A stretch of 64,000 nucleotides of DNA. Source: Macrotis lagotis. Its lineage: Eukaryota > Chordata > Mammalia > Peramelemorphia > Peramelidae. The DNA is taken from positions 4,338,239 to 4,402,238 of the forward strand of contig NC_133666.1 in NCBI RefSeq assembly GCF_037893015.1, given 5' to 3'. The stretch's first letter is position 1. Each line of letters opens with the position of its first letter. Below, in pieces: positions 62,898 through 64,000 of this stretch. A model generated the notes under the pieces. The model saw only the letters and a list, made by a program, of their open reading frames with translations, was not told where the DNA came from and did not search any database. The translations under genes and the position numbers were made by a program.

Positions 62898-64000
62898 CTA
62901 AGTGGGAAATATGCATGGATTTGAAATTTGTTAGCTGGGTGATTTAAGAAAATTACCTCATCTCTACCTGCTTCATGTGACTGTAAACTGCCTAGTATTG
63001 GGCAAACACTTTATATGTTAACTGTTATTATTGTTTCCTCAAGAATAAGGGCTTCATATCTAATAATTTAGATGAGGATTTTTTAAAAAATGTATAAAAC
63101 ATTTTTAAAATATATATATAATGTATTTTTTTAAATATATATCAGTGGCAACAAGAAATCTGATTTTACATTTGTTTAAACATATTGGAGTCACTGCATA
63201 AGTTTGGTTCAAGTAATAATAATATTTCTTGGACTAACATGGGCAAACTGGTAAACTGTTGCATAAGTTATATTTTTACAACTTGTATAATTTTATAGAG
63301 GATGGACTGAAAGAACCTAAAAGAAAAACCAATGGGAAAATATTTAAAGTCAGTTGTCATTTAACAACCCTTGTTTTGTAACTGCCTGGATTTTTCCATC
63401 TTTTCCTAAAGTTAAGAAGTATTATATCCTCAGATATTTGTGATGAAAAATGTGAATTGTTTGAGTTTATCATAATAATTTTGAAACTCAAAAATCAAAA
63501 AGTGTAGCACACTGCAGGGTGGGCAGGCAGGGACCACAAGCCCTCTTCTCTGGGATCTCTGTCAATTCAGTATGTGCAAAGTATATGTATACTAGTAAAA
63601 CTTGTCTTGCTTATTGCAACCTATGAGAGAAAAATAACTATCTAGCCTTATGCTGTAAAGTGATGGAATTTGCTATTTAGGGTGAAGTCTTTGGACTAAG
63701 ATAAATTTTACTCTACAATTTGACTTTAGGTATTTTTGTCTGATGTTTCATTGAGTCAGTAATCACTGTTCGGGAGGACAGCTATAAGCTAAGGTCACAA
63801 ACTACTCAAAGGAAATGAGATCCTAATGGCATAGGTAAAAGATAAACTCTGGGAAGAAAACTGACTGTGGTTCAGTTCCCCATTGTGCTCCATTGAAAAG
63901 AAGTGTGTGTCCCACCTGATTATTTCTGAAGCCTGGCTATGAAGGGAAATATATTGTGACTGCATGACTGACTGCCCCCTATGACACTTACCTGAAGTCA
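62898..64000. other. AT-rich sequence, no gene seen
   Basis: AT-rich with a short TA-rich patch (63108-63140). No supported gene. Confidence 0.45.

Overview
The window looks like a marsupial genome (opossum or relative). It carries many copies of the tRNA-derived marsupial SINE with its typical 'GCTAGGTGG..CAGTGGATAGAGC' head and 'GCAAGGCAA..GGGTTAAGTG' tail, marsupial-type L1 fragments in both orientations, MIR-class SINEs, microsatellites, and exon/intron genes with large introns. The right-centre gene is moesin (MSN), an X-linked gene in mammals, so an X-chromosome origin is likely; that is inference.

Layout. (1) 1-7600 and 27405-36018 are two copies of one ~8.6 kb block in the same orientation. 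Each carries a minus-strand multi-exon gene derived from MDC1 (the FHA/BRCT mediator of the DNA-damage checkpoint), driven by a GC-rich promoter. Copy A runs off the left edge. In copy B I can follow the gene almost to its 3' end: a start exon, an intact FHA exon, middle exons alignable to MDC1, exons with AT-hook motifs, and a final exon that enters the first BRCT domain and stops there. By hand, splice sites and phases of copy B join into one continuous 765-codon frame without the tandem BRCT domains. This is the most interesting content of the window. (2) 7600-27405, between the copies, is repeat-rich: L1 remnants, SINEs, CA/GA/TA microsatellites, and two LTR-like sequences in opposite orientation. 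(3) 36381-40490 holds the last three coding exons and long 3' UTR of MSN on the plus strand, starting only ~360 bp right of the duplication edge. (4) 40500-48650 is intergenic, made of L1 3' ends (some nested), MIR and marsupial SINEs, and a pyrimidine-rich stretch that may be an old LINE. (5) 48659-57189 is one minus-oriented LTR retroelement fossil with both LTRs, a 4-bp target duplication and two SINEs inside, but no recognisable protein. (6) 57190-64000 contains a 5'-truncated L1 with clear target duplication, GGA and TCTA arrays, a degenerate ~120-bp tandem repeat split by an L1 fragment and a processed destrin (DSTN) pseudogene, and AT-rich sequence.

How the parts relate. MSN is a housekeeping-type cytoskeletal linker. 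The MDC1-derived genes are antisense to it and either lie within a large MSN intron or abut a detached 3' part of MSN; the preceding MSN exons were not found here. The two MDC1-like promoters are ~99% identical, while the FHA exons differ by ~8%, which suggests conversion of, or strong constraint on, the promoter. All alignments were done by eye from memory of the protein families; no search was run.
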